Origin: UBA6163 sp041753075
GTDB lineage: Bacteria; Planctomycetota; Planctomycetia; Pirellulales; Pirellulaceae
NCBI GenBank assembly: GCA_041753075.1
Contig: JBGSVE010000004.1
Coordinates: forward strand, 1-64,000
Length of the DNA: 64,000 nt
Direction: 5' to 3'
The position numbers were made by a program, and so were the translations under genes. Under the pieces are notes generated by a model that was not told the DNA's origin, searched no databases, and worked only from the letters and a program-made list of their open reading frames with translations. Positions within the stretch are counted from its first letter, which is position 1; the number at the start of each line of letters is the position of its first letter. This document shows, in pieces, positions 1 through 8,610 of this stretch.

Positions 1-117
1 CCAGGACTATTGATCTTCACGCCAACTGTCAAGTGTTATCACTTGGCGGTCCGGCGATGAAATCGATTCGCTTTCCGATGGACGCGGCACTCGTGCTGCG
101 TCTTTCTTTTTTTGCGC
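1..117. other. Window edge, no assignable gene
   Basis: This edge stretch lies beyond the stop codon of the aminotransferase gene. One plus-strand frame stays open from the edge into the aminotransferase gene, but its translation matches no family I recognise and would overlap a well-supported gene. I see no terminator or RNA gene here. Confidence 0.4.
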
Positions 118-1569
118 TCAGTGAAGTATGCTCAATGCTCGATCCAATAACTTCAACGCAGCATCGATATGCTCGTTGGTTGTGATCGCTGGTGGCGGCA
201 GGAATCGCAACCGTGTTGGATTGCTTCCACACAGGAATCCCAACAACCCTTCGTTAAACATGGTGTCCATCAGCAATTTGGCGAAATCGTAGCTGCCATC
301 GCCTGGCGTGAACGCGATCATTAAACCTTCGCCGAATGGACCGCTGATCTTGCTCGGATATTTGTCTGCTAACTTTGCCAAGCCAGTAACGAAGTGTTGA
401 TGGCGGCGAACATTCCAGCCATCGTCGCCGAAGCATTTCGCGTCTTCCATTGCGGCGAGCGTTGCCAATCCAACGGCGATCGAACTCGATGCGCCGGTAA
501 ACGTTTGACTTAAGATCGGGCCCGTTGGCTTGAATGATTCGCGATACAGCGTTGCACACACCTGGGTGATTTTTCCGACCGTGACGATGTCGGCGTACTC
601 GTCAAGCTTGTAGTGTTGAAACGCAAACGGACGGCTGGTGCGCGAGAACGATTGGACTTCGTCAAAGATAATCGGAATGCCCGCCTGACGGATTGGTTTG
701 CACAGCGCGGCGTAAAATTCGTGGCTGCCGGGATAGTAACCACCTTCGCCGGCGATTGGTTCGGCCCAAAACGCGGCGTAGCGTCCCGGATGGCGGGCCA
801 GCAGTCGGCGCAGCTCATCGACGGCCCAACGCTGACTCCGCTCGGGCGAATCGTATTTCAGCGCGGGCAAGTAATCGACTTCGAGTGCCAGCGGCAATCC
901 TTGGCGATACTTCGGACGATCCGTGATCGCGGCCAGCGCCAATGAGCGGCCTGCGAACGCATTATCAAACGCCAAAATTCGCGTCGCTGGAGCGGCTTTG
1001 TGCAGCGCCAATTTGAGCGCGTTCTCGTTTGCCATCGCACCGCTGGTCGTCAACATGCAAAACGCCAACGGCGCGCCACCGGACGAAGCCAGCGCCACGA
1101 GCTTTTGGCTGATGCGGATACTCGGTGGGTGTTGTTGCAAATTGCCTTGCATCGCGACGTCTTCGATCGCGGCATCAATCGACGCATCAAGCATGCCAGG
1201 ATGACTATGCCCGCAACCGTAAACGCCAATGCCGCCGATAAAGTCGAGTTTGATACTGCCGTCGGCCAATTGCACGTAAGGACCATTGCCCAAGCCGTCA
1301 GAAAGATAGGGCCATAGCGGCGGTGCTCCGCGCAGCTTGACGTAGTCGGCAAGCAGTTCCTCAAACCCGGCTGCGAGCGCCGGTTGGGGGCCACACACTT
1401 CGTTAATCGTGGCGCTGTGATCGGCAACGGCCTGGCGCAGCAACCGTTTCGCCTCGGCCACTCGCGGATCGGCACGCAGCGCCTCGCCAAATGTCGGCTT
1501 GTCGTTTGACGAGTTGCCACTATGCGGGTTAGGAACGTTGGTGACTTTGGATGGCGCAGCGGAAGACAT
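118..1569 (-). CDS. Class III PLP-dependent aminotransferase
   Basis: A 483-residue fold-type I aminotransferase of class III, the group that includes ornithine, acetylornithine, 4-aminobutyrate and lysine 6-aminotransferases. Visible marks are the cofactor-phosphate region TSGAMANENALKLA (about 175-188), the acidic IFDEVQ motif (301-306) whose Asp contacts the pyridine nitrogen, and the Schiff-base lysine in VTVGKITQ (Lys333). The first 60 residues are an extra, low-complexity N-terminus. The ATG start follows AGGAAA. It is the last gene of a minus-strand run, 25 bases after the GTPase gene. The amino donor cannot be fixed from sequence; a lysine or diamine substrate is possible. Class assignment is firm, substrate unknown. 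Confidence 0.88.
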   Translation of the reverse strand: MSSAAPSKVTNVPNPHSGNSSNDKPTFGEALRADPRVAEAKRLLRQAVADHSATINEVCGPQPALAAGFEELLADYVKLRGAPPLWPYLSDGLGNGPYVQLADGSIKLDFIGGIGVYGCGHSHPGMLDASIDAAIEDVAMQGNLQQHPPSIRISQKLVALASSGGAPLAFCMLTTSGAMANENALKLALHKAAPATRILAFDNAFAGRSLALAAITDRPKYRQGLPLALEVDYLPALKYDSPERSQRWAVDELRRLLARHPGRYAAFWAEPIAGEGGYYPGSHEFYAALCKPIRQAGIPIIFDEVQSFSRTSRPFAFQHYKLDEYADIVTVGKITQVCATLYRESFKPTGPILSQTFTGASSSIAVGLATLAAMEDAKCFGDDGWNVRRHQHFVTGLAKLADKYPSKISGPFGEGLMIAFTPGDGSYDFAKLLMDTMFNEGLLGFLCGSNPTRLRFLPPPAITTNEHIDAALKLLDRALSILH

Positions 1570-1594
1570 CGAAATTTCCTGGAATCAAAAACGT

Positions 1595-3706
1595 TTAACA
1601 CTGACGAGATGGTAACACTTGCGTCAACTCATTCTCGAATGCGGGACTCAACTCGAACAGTGGTAATAATGGTCCGACAGGTTCGCGGCGATTGATCGTT
1701 GGCTTAGGCAGCAACACACCAGCGCCGCGAATTCGAATCGACATGCCGGTTTCATCACGAGCGATACCGAATGTGTCGCACAGCACCGCGTGAAAATCGC
1801 TGAGCTGTTGCTTGGCGGCTTGTTGACCGACACTTTCTATATTTTGGCGACCGACCCAGTGGGCCATGAATGCGGTCAAGCCAGCGGCCGCAAACAATTC
1901 GGCAATGGACGCTGAGGCAATCGCCGTGGCACCAAAATCGATCGGAATTAGCAATACGCCGCCGAACGCGGCCAACATCGTCGCCAGCGGCGCGACGCCC
2001 GCCTTGACCTTTTCGCCCGTTTTGAGATTGGCCCACATTTCGCGACACGCCGCATCCAAACGCCGCGGGTCAAGCGAAGTGAAATCGTCGCGATCGTAGC
2101 GCCGGATCGCCGTCTCGCAAGCTTCGCCGAGCCACTGATCCTTGGCGTTCCAAGGCGCGAACGCCGAATGATTGTGAACTGCACCGAGCAATCGATCTTG
2201 TGTGATCAATCCGCCGACGCTGCCGTCTTCAATCCGCGCCTTGACGCGTTCGGCGGTGCTGCGCATTTGGGCGGTTGGCAACAACTGGCGCACCATGTCA
2301 CCGGCACCGCCAAACAATCGCTTGATACTTGAATGAACCTTGACATTCATTCTCGCATACCACGGAGCCGTTGCCACAAATGACTCCGACAATTGCCTAA
2401 GTATGCGTTCGGATTGATGCAAGCGCAGCTCATGGATTTCGCCGCCGGGATCGCCGTGGGCAAAAAACTCGAGCGCCGCGTCGAGCAAACATTTTTGTCC
2501 CGCGATCGTGTCTTGCTTTAGCTTGTCGGTGTTAGCGCGCAGCACCCGCAGGCCATCGTCCCAGACCGCCGCACGCAGGCCGGCTTCGAGTGCGTTTTGA
2601 AATTGCTCGGACAATTTGCTGCGGTCCAATTGCGTTGGCAAGGTAACCAGCAAGCGATCCGGCGCGATTGGCAGTGGTGGGTTTTGTTCGGGGTCTGGCG
2701 ACAAGGAAAAGAAGACGGGCAACTCGTCGTCGGCACTGAGCGAGTAACCCGTTTTGCTCAGCAGTTCGCGAGGAATATATGGTTGGCAATTGGTGACCTC
2801 GAAATCATACGCGGCGTAGACGGTTGCGATCCCGTGTCGGTCGACCAGCGGCTTGAACGTTTGCAGCACCTGGCTGGGCGATTGACTGCGAGCGCGAATT
2901 TTGTTGACCGCCAACAATCGCGGCACACCGGGCATTTTCTCGCTGGCGATTTGTAACATTTCGCTCAATGTCGAATCGCGTGATTGCTCGGCCGAGGCAA
3001 CGACAATGAAGGACGAACAGAGTGCCGCGGCGCGACCGAGCAATTCGCGGCGTTGGTCTGGTGTACCCAAACCAAACGCTGCATCGGAGACAATGTCGGG
3101 ACAATCCAACAGCGCGATGCCGGCGGTATCCAGTCCGGGGTCGGTGGCGATCAACGGAATCGACGCGGCGGCCAATTGTTGAGCGGCGTTATTGTATTGA
3201 GCATGCGCCAATGCCGGGTCCGACGATAACATTTCGGGCGTACTGCCCAGCGCGTCGCCGATTCGCGAGACCAACATGCCGAAGCACTCTTGATCGGTTT
3301 TCCACTTTTCGGGCAACCAGAGGACGAAGCGGTGCGTGCCTTCGTGGTTGCTGTTGCCGCGTAGCGTTCGGTTGCGGCCCGCTTCGCTGAGGAAGGTTGC
3401 TACCAGGCTGGTCTTGCCGCTGTTCAGCATTCCGGCGACGGCGACGGTCGGAAAATTGACCACTTCGCTGGCCCAGTGAAGTTGTTTTCCCGCCGACCGA
3501 ACGGCGTTCTCGACCTTGGGGTCAATGCGTGCCAACGCCCCGAGAAAACTTTCACGCGTCGGCGGATCGTTACGGCTGGAATCGCCACCGGGCGGTGGAT
3601 GGATACGAACCAGCGGTGCGCGACGGTCGTCGTCCTCCAACAACGGCAATAGCGTTCGCCACTGCACCGACTCGACCGGCCTGTTGCGTCGCAATCCGAA
3701 CATCAT
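1595..3706 (-). CDS. Dynamin-like membrane-associated GTPase
   Basis: A 703-residue P-loop GTPase. The G1 motif GMLNSGKTS lies at about 92-100, a DCPD G3-like motif near 200, and NKIR as the G4 motif further on. A long helical part follows, and a hydrophobic hairpin with two likely membrane segments lies near residues 570-625. G domain plus helices plus a membrane hairpin recalls bacterial dynamin-like proteins, which bind and remodel membranes; that role is inference. The start overlaps the stop of the DUF1571 gene by four bases (ATGA), so translation is probably coupled. I do not recognise a named subfamily. G-domain call is strong, cellular role weak. Confidence 0.75.
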   Translation of the reverse strand: MMFGLRRNRPVESVQWRTLLPLLEDDDRRAPLVRIHPPPGGDSSRNDPPTRESFLGALARIDPKVENAVRSAGKQLHWASEVVNFPTVAVAGMLNSGKTSLVATFLSEAGRNRTLRGNSNHEGTHRFVLWLPEKWKTDQECFGMLVSRIGDALGSTPEMLSSDPALAHAQYNNAAQQLAAASIPLIATDPGLDTAGIALLDCPDIVSDAAFGLGTPDQRRELLGRAAALCSSFIVVASAEQSRDSTLSEMLQIASEKMPGVPRLLAVNKIRARSQSPSQVLQTFKPLVDRHGIATVYAAYDFEVTNCQPYIPRELLSKTGYSLSADDELPVFFSLSPDPEQNPPLPIAPDRLLVTLPTQLDRSKLSEQFQNALEAGLRAAVWDDGLRVLRANTDKLKQDTIAGQKCLLDAALEFFAHGDPGGEIHELRLHQSERILRQLSESFVATAPWYARMNVKVHSSIKRLFGGAGDMVRQLLPTAQMRSTAERVKARIEDGSVGGLITQDRLLGAVHNHSAFAPWNAKDQWLGEACETAIRRYDRDDFTSLDPRRLDAACREMWANLKTGEKVKAGVAPLATMLAAFGGVLLIPIDFGATAIASASIAELFAAAGLTAFMAHWVGRQNIESVGQQAAKQQLSDFHAVLCDTFGIARDETGMSIRIRGAGVLLPKPTINRREPVGPLLPLFELSPAFENELTQVLPSRQC

Positions 3707-4647
3707 GGGAACTTGTAACTTGGATTGGCTGGGTCAAAGTCCGTGTCGCCGAGCCCGACGTTGGTTTGAATATCGAGGTACGTGTACGACTCGATCAGCG
3801 GTTGGTCGTTTGAATTACCTGTGGGCCAACCAAACGCGGTGTATCGCAGCGGCAAACCACGCTCGGTGTCAATCACAATTTCGGCACGGGCAAAATCATC
3901 CTTGCGTCCCGACGGTTCGCTACGACGTACCTCAATCAGGTCACAGTTCCGATCCTGGATCATCATGTTGTGTTTGATGCTGACCGAAATCGCGTTGTTG
4001 TCTCGGTCCAAGTCACCACGTTCGATCAATTTCTTGGCCAAGTTCGTCAAACCGATATTCCAGATCGGATATCGCTGGCCTTGCATCGCGATCAACCCAG
4101 TGGGATCAAGCCGCAGCGTCATCAGCCCGAGCAGTCCGGCTTCATGGACGACCATCTTACCATCATGCAAGTCTTTGGCCCAAATCACCTCGCGACCGGC
4201 AATACTGGCGGGACGATTGAAACGCAGGTAGACTCGCATCGGCTGGGATTCATCCAGATTGCCGCCACGGTGCGAACATTGGACCTTGATCGACATCTCG
4301 GTCGGCTCGCCGAGTTTACCGCCGACGGTTTCTTGCTTAACGAAGGTGGCTGTGTAGTCGTCGAGGCTGGCCCGCATTTGTTCGAGCGTTGCGTTTGCCA
4401 TTTGCAAGACATCCGCCATCGAAGATTCGCTCGCCGCGACGCTCGACTCGATTCCCGAAGAAGATTCGGTAGCGATGATGTCGCGAGTGGTTTCTTCGCG
4501 TGGCCCACTTCGCGTCAAACTGCCGACAACCAGCGTGGCAACTGCGGCACCAATGAAAAAGGAAAACCACGACCAATGGACTTGCTTCGGTCTAGTAGCA
4601 AGGTCCGGTGACGTGGTTTTTTCTTGATCGAAGTCTGCGGAAGGCAC
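3703..4647 (-). CDS. DUF1571 family membrane-anchored protein
   Basis: A 314-residue protein with one N-terminal membrane segment (about 25-45, after a short charged cytoplasmic end) and an exported domain resembling DUF1571. The match rests on the start TLEQMRASLDDYTATFVKQE, the central YLRFNRPASIAGREVIW stretch, the GLMTLRLDPTG region and the late DTERGLPLRYTAFGWP part. DUF1571 is common in planctomycetes and has no established function; its fold may resemble lipoprotein carriers such as LolA, which is inference. It overlaps the GTPase gene by four bases and lies two bases after the exported-protein gene upstream, so all three are probably cotranscribed. Confidence 0.8.
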   Translation of the reverse strand: MPSADFDQEKTTSPDLATRPKQVHWSWFSFFIGAAVATLVVGSLTRSGPREETTRDIIATESSSGIESSVAASESSMADVLQMANATLEQMRASLDDYTATFVKQETVGGKLGEPTEMSIKVQCSHRGGNLDESQPMRVYLRFNRPASIAGREVIWAKDLHDGKMVVHEAGLLGLMTLRLDPTGLIAMQGQRYPIWNIGLTNLAKKLIERGDLDRDNNAISVSIKHNMMIQDRNCDLIEVRRSEPSGRKDDFARAEIVIDTERGLPLRYTAFGWPTGNSNDQPLIESYTYLDIQTNVGLGDTDFDPANPSYKFP

Positions 4648-4649
4648 GT

Positions 4650-6416
4650 TTAGAACTGGCCGCCACCTTGTTGCTGCATCGCCTTCATTTGCTGCATCTG
4701 CACTTCGCGAACGACGGCACCGATCGCGGTGAGCATGCCTTCGCCCAGTTCGAAGTAGCTCGTTTGGCCATTCTCAATGATGTCAGCATCCATTGAAACA
4801 TAGGCGGTTTCGTTATTTTGCGACAGCGCGTCAATCACGGCGGCCACCAAGTCGTTACCCTTGATCGATTGTGCCAATCGCAGGTAGGGCAACAAACGCA
4901 TTTGCAATTGACCGAGCGGGCGTCCGGCCGGGTTGTCATTGTCTACTCCGGAGTCGATGAACGACTTCATTGACTTTTCAGGCTCGGTGCCCAGCGCGAA
5001 ATAGACCGCCTTGGCAGCGGTACCAATTTTGATCGTCGCTTGTTCGCCGAACAAATCACGCAGTTCGGATTCCTTGGCGGGAATGTCGATCTTCAGGCTG
5101 TGTAACGTCACATCGCGATAGACTTCTTCATCGAACATAAACTCCGGTGCATCGGGTATACCTTGCAGCTTGGCGGCAAGATCCTTAACGAGCTGAGCCG
5201 CTTGATTGCCGTCGCTGACAAACATACCGGCGGCCAATTGCACCGATCCATCATCGGCTGCGGATTCAAGACCAAGATCAAACTTGCCTTCCTTGATCGT
5301 TTCGCCGAGCAATTTGACAAACGCATTGGCGAGTTCTTGGACTTGCCCTTTGGCGTTATCGTCAAGCTTGTCATTGTCCTTGATGGCGCTGGCGATCATC
5401 GTTTTCAAGCTGGCGATACTTTCGGCGGTACGCTCCACGACGATGGGGCTGAGCGACGCGGCGGCGTGGTAGAACAATGCGTTTTGGTCGTTAATCACCG
5501 AGGCAAAACGCGACGGGATGACTTTCTGGCCGCCGTACATTTCGGCCATTTCGGTATTCGCAGCCGCGATGAACTCGGTGTTGACGGTGATGATTTTTTG
5601 TTGGGGATCAACGTTCCAGCCGATCTTCAATCGCTCCGACTCGCGAATCAATTGCTCGATCTGCTTGATCGAATCTTGGCTTGCCGATTGCATGCCCTCG
5701 GGTGCTTCTTCTTGTGCCGCCATGGCCTGCTCGAAGCCTTGACGCAATTGACCAATCAACGCTTCGCGGGTGTCTTCAGGAATCTCTTGGACGTTTAATT
5801 GTGCCGCCAACGTGTAACTGTTGCCCATGCCTTGCATCAACGACATGGGATCGGCGGGTACGAGGTCGAGCAAGTCGTGTTGCCGGGCGACGATCGCCCA
5901 TTGGCCAGCTTGGCGAACATAAATCAACATTCCTCCGGGCGGAGCGACAACGAGTGTGCCATCGTCAAGCCGATCGACCGGGCCGGTTTGGGCTTCCAAA
6001 CGCTTGAGCATCATTTCCACGTCCGCCGTCGGAATCACTCCGATAGGCTCCGGTGCACCATCAACGATTGGCACCATCACGCCGATTGGGCGTGTTGGGT
6101 CCAAGCCCTGGACCATCATGCCCGCCATCATAGTAAAGGTATTGCCGGCATTAGGTTGGCCAACGGCAGCGGAGACATAGTTGACATCTTGAATCAACTT
6201 GTTCAGCGATGCGATCGTGACGACCAACACCGGGTCGGTCGCGACTGCGACGGCGCTATCCGAATCGCTTTCGCGTTTGAGTTGCAATCCGTCTTGAGCG
6301 ATTGCCGTCGGCAATGCACTGTGGGGCACCCCAACGCTCGCCGTGCAAACTGCAACGGCCATGGTGGCGAACCAACTGGCTCGTTTTGAACGCGCACCGA
6401 TCCCATTCACTAACAT
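4650..6416 (-). CDS. Exported planctomycete protein of unknown function
   Basis: A 588-residue protein with a signal peptide (basic start, hydrophobic core about 15-40, likely cleavage after AIA). The mature part is mixed alpha/beta with Met- and Gln-rich stretches and ends in a QMQQMKAMQQQGGGQF tail. I recognise no catalytic motif; the repeated pattern of short hydrophobic strands and helices recalls large exported planctomycete proteins without assigned domains. The ATG start has AGGA about ten bases upstream. It sits between infA and the DUF1571 gene, two bases from the latter, suggesting a shared envelope role with DUF1571 and the GTPase. Confidence 0.75.
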   Translation of the reverse strand: MLVNGIGARSKRASWFATMAVAVCTASVGVPHSALPTAIAQDGLQLKRESDSDSAVAVATDPVLVVTIASLNKLIQDVNYVSAAVGQPNAGNTFTMMAGMMVQGLDPTRPIGVMVPIVDGAPEPIGVIPTADVEMMLKRLEAQTGPVDRLDDGTLVVAPPGGMLIYVRQAGQWAIVARQHDLLDLVPADPMSLMQGMGNSYTLAAQLNVQEIPEDTREALIGQLRQGFEQAMAAQEEAPEGMQSASQDSIKQIEQLIRESERLKIGWNVDPQQKIITVNTEFIAAANTEMAEMYGGQKVIPSRFASVINDQNALFYHAAASLSPIVVERTAESIASLKTMIASAIKDNDKLDDNAKGQVQELANAFVKLLGETIKEGKFDLGLESAADDGSVQLAAGMFVSDGNQAAQLVKDLAAKLQGIPDAPEFMFDEEVYRDVTLHSLKIDIPAKESELRDLFGEQATIKIGTAAKAVYFALGTEPEKSMKSFIDSGVDNDNPAGRPLGQLQMRLLPYLRLAQSIKGNDLVAAVIDALSQNNETAYVSMDADIIENGQTSYFELGEGMLTAIGAVVREVQMQQMKAMQQQGGGQF

Positions 6417-6500
6417 CTTGGTCTAATCCTTTTCTGCGATTCCGAACACCACAAACTCAAATGTCTCTGAAAGCGAATTGTCGCAACACCGCACCGCGCG

Positions 6501-6722
6501 TCAACGCTCGCGAAATACAATCCGTCCCTTGGTCAAATCATAGGGTGACAATTCGACGCGGACCTTGTCGCCGGGCACAATCCGAATGAAGTGTTTGCGC
6601 ATTCGCCCGGCGACGTGAGCCATGACTTCAGAACCGGTTTCCAATTGGACCCGGAACCGTGTATTGGCGAGCGCCTGGGTGACTGTGCCTTCCACTTCGA
6701 AAGCCTCTTCCTTCTTGACCAA
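6501..6722 (-). CDS. infA: Translation initiation factor IF-1
   Basis: A 73-residue single OB-fold protein matching IF-1 along its whole length. Diagnostic parts are EEAFEVEGTVTQALANTRFRV, HVAGRMRKHFIRIVPGDKVRVE and SPYDLTKGRIVFR at the end. IF-1 binds the ribosomal A site in the 30S subunit with IF-2 and IF-3 during initiation. The start is TTG (no ATG in reach), with an AAGG about ten bases upstream. It is the first gene of the minus-strand run; the next gene begins 84 bases later, so the factor may be transcribed together with the envelope genes. The usual rpmJ/secY context is absent. Confidence 0.96.
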   Translation of the reverse strand: MVKKEEAFEVEGTVTQALANTRFRVQLETGSEVMAHVAGRMRKHFIRIVPGDKVRVELSPYDLTKGRIVFRER

Positions 6723-7051
6723 CGCAAAACAACCTTGCTAACGAGAACTGCCAAGCACACAACATGCTTAGACCATGGGGGGATAACTCGCGTCGTTATA
6801 CCAGGAGAACGCGACGGCGATAAGCCAAAACAGGTGGTTGCCGGGAAACTTCGTACCGCGAACCAACGCCCGCAAGAAAATCTCGAAAAACCGCGACCGA
6901 CATTTCGATTGGACATGCCCGAATTTGGCTCCCTCGCTAACATGTGACGGCGCACGGTTTCGCACAATGAATTCGTACTGGAAATTCGCACTGGGCGGGC
7001 GAATCTTGGTCGAATTTCGGCCCCTTTCAATCATTTACCACGGAGTTTGTC
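6723..7051. other. Intergenic region between divergent infA and symporter genes
   Basis: About 330 bases separate two divergently transcribed genes, so promoters for both should lie here. No clear -35/-10 pair, riboswitch or long hairpin was seen. A GGAG lies seven to ten bases before the GTG start of the symporter. Confidence 0.4.
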
Positions 7052-8536
7052 GTGTTTCTGGGAATCGCCGTCGTCGCCTACCTCGCCACCACCGTCGCGG
7101 TCGGTTTGTACGCCTCACGCCGCGTCCACGGGGCCAAGGATTTTATGGTGGCAGGCCGATCGTTGCCGCTTTACATGAATTTTGCCTGCGTGTTCGCCAC
7201 TTGGTTTGGCGCCGAAACGGTCTTGTCGGTATCCGCGACCTTCGCCCAAGAGGGGCTTGTCGGCGTCTCCGGGGATCCGATTGGCGCGTCGATGTGCCTG
7301 ATTCTGGTCGCCGTGTTTTTCGCCCGTGCGTTCTACCGCATGGACTTGCTGACGATTGGTGACTTTTACCGCAAACGCTACGGCAAGACGGTCGAAGTCT
7401 TCACCGCCTCCGTCATCACAATCTCGTACCTGGGCTGGACATCGGCCCAAATGACGGCGCTGGGTTTGGTGTTGCACGTCTTGGCCGACGGCACGCTTGG
7501 TCCCGACAGTCTGCCGCTTAACTACGCAATCGTGATCGGTGCGGTGATCGTGTTGATTTACACGGTGTTCGGCGGCATGTGGTCGGTGGCGCTGACCGAC
7601 TTGATCCAAACCGCCGTGATCATTGTCGGTCTGTTTGTGATTGCGATGTTGTTGGCCGATCGTGCTGGTGGTGTCAGTGTCGTTGTCGAGCACGCGCGTG
7701 ATGCCGGCAAGTTGCAATTGTTCCCCAGTGGCGGAGCGCGCCAGTGGTTCGTTTACATCACGGCGTTCTTGACGTTGGGTCTGGGCTCGATCCCTCAGCA
7801 GGACGTATTCCAACGAGTGACCAGCGCCAAGGACGAGAAGACCGCGGTTCGCGGCACACTGTTGGGCGGCATGTTCTACTTTGCGTTTGCGTTCGTGCCG
7901 ATCTTCATTGCCTATAGCGCCGTGGTGATCGATCCCAGCTTCACGGAGTTATTCGCCAGCGACGACGAACGCTTGAGCCAACGGATTTTGCCCGATTTGA
8001 TTTTGCAGAAGACACCGTTTTGGGCCCAGGCCGTGTTCTTCGGTGCGTTGTTGTCGGCAATTTTGTCGACGGCCAGCGGCACGTTGCTCGCACCGTCGAG
8101 TTTGTTCACTGAAAACGCATTGCGCCCATTTTTGCCCGACCTTAGCGACACGGCAATGTTGCGAACGTTGCGTGTGGTGCTGGTGGTCTTCGCCCTGGCG
8201 GCAACAGCGAACGCAGTGAACTCAACCGACACGATGTACCAAATGGTCGAGAATGCGTACACGGTCACACTGGTCGGTGCGCTCGCGCCGTTGGTGATGG
8301 GTATCTATTGGAAGCGCGCCACGACGCAAGGTGCGATGGTGTCGATTGCGTTTGGCATCGCAACGTGGCTTGGCGGCGGGTTTTTAATGGGAGATGACCC
8401 CGTTGTGCCGCCACAACTTTATGGATTGGTTGCCAGCCTGGTCGGCATGGTGATCGGATCGTTGATGCCGCAGTTCATCAGCACCCTGCCGCCGATCGAT
8501 ATCAGCAAGCCGCTGCCAAGCGAAGAAAAATTGTAG
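7052..8536 (+). CDS. Sodium/solute symporter family transporter
   Basis: A 494-residue integral membrane protein of the sodium:solute symporter (SSS) family. It shows about 13 hydrophobic segments, the early VAGRSLPLYMNFACVFATWF region with the family GRSLP motif, an ETVLSVSATFAQEG segment corresponding to the GASYLG-like helix break, and the central FGGMWSVALTDLIQ signature, which is very typical of SSS proteins. Such proteins couple sodium entry to uptake of sugars, amino acids or carboxylates; the solute is not predictable. The start is GTG with GGAG upstream. Its stop codon TAG is contributed by a GTAGAAC palindromic repeat. It is a single-gene unit convergent with the ABC ATPase gene. 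Confidence 0.92.
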   Translation: MFLGIAVVAYLATTVAVGLYASRRVHGAKDFMVAGRSLPLYMNFACVFATWFGAETVLSVSATFAQEGLVGVSGDPIGASMCLILVAVFFARAFYRMDLLTIGDFYRKRYGKTVEVFTASVITISYLGWTSAQMTALGLVLHVLADGTLGPDSLPLNYAIVIGAVIVLIYTVFGGMWSVALTDLIQTAVIIVGLFVIAMLLADRAGGVSVVVEHARDAGKLQLFPSGGARQWFVYITAFLTLGLGSIPQQDVFQRVTSAKDEKTAVRGTLLGGMFYFAFAFVPIFIAYSAVVIDPSFTELFASDDERLSQRILPDLILQKTPFWAQAVFFGALLSAILSTASGTLLAPSSLFTENALRPFLPDLSDTAMLRTLRVVLVVFALAATANAVNSTDTMYQMVENAYTVTLVGALAPLVMGIYWKRATTQGAMVSIAFGIATWLGGGFLMGDDPVVPPQLYGLVASLVGMVIGSLMPQFISTLPPIDISKPLPSEEKL

Positions 8537-8556
8537 AACAATTGTGTCAATTGTTT
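8533..8556 (+). repeat. GTAGAAC palindromic repeat, copy A
   Basis: The element begins GTAGAACAATTG and continues with a near-complementary CAATTGTTT arm, forming a small hairpin. The TAG inside GTAGAAC is the stop codon of the symporter gene. Compare copies at 8586-8610, 11711-11734, 25518-25537, 32534-32563 and 55020-55040. Confidence 0.7.
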
Positions 8557-8585
8557 TTGGCCGGCCTTGCCGCGAGGTGCGCACT

Positions 8586-8610
8586 GAACGATTGGGGACC
8601 ATCGTTCTAC
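8586..8610 (-). repeat. GTAGAAC palindromic repeat, copy B
   Basis: Read on the minus strand this is GTAGAACGATGGTCCCCAAT followed by CGTTC, with GAACGAT/ATCGTTC arms. It is inverted relative to copy A about 30 bases away, and its TAG is the stop codon of the ABC ATPase gene. Both convergent genes therefore end in Leu-TAG inside the same element type. It could also work as a transcription end for both. Confidence 0.7.

Noticed and set aside
1..180. Open plus-strand frame at the window edge containing QVLSLGGPAM
   Set aside because: It runs into the aminotransferase gene and does not match any family I can name with confidence.
5163..5798. A 211-codon plus-strand frame in the exported-protein gene
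   Set aside because: Antisense shadow; no domain and no start signal.
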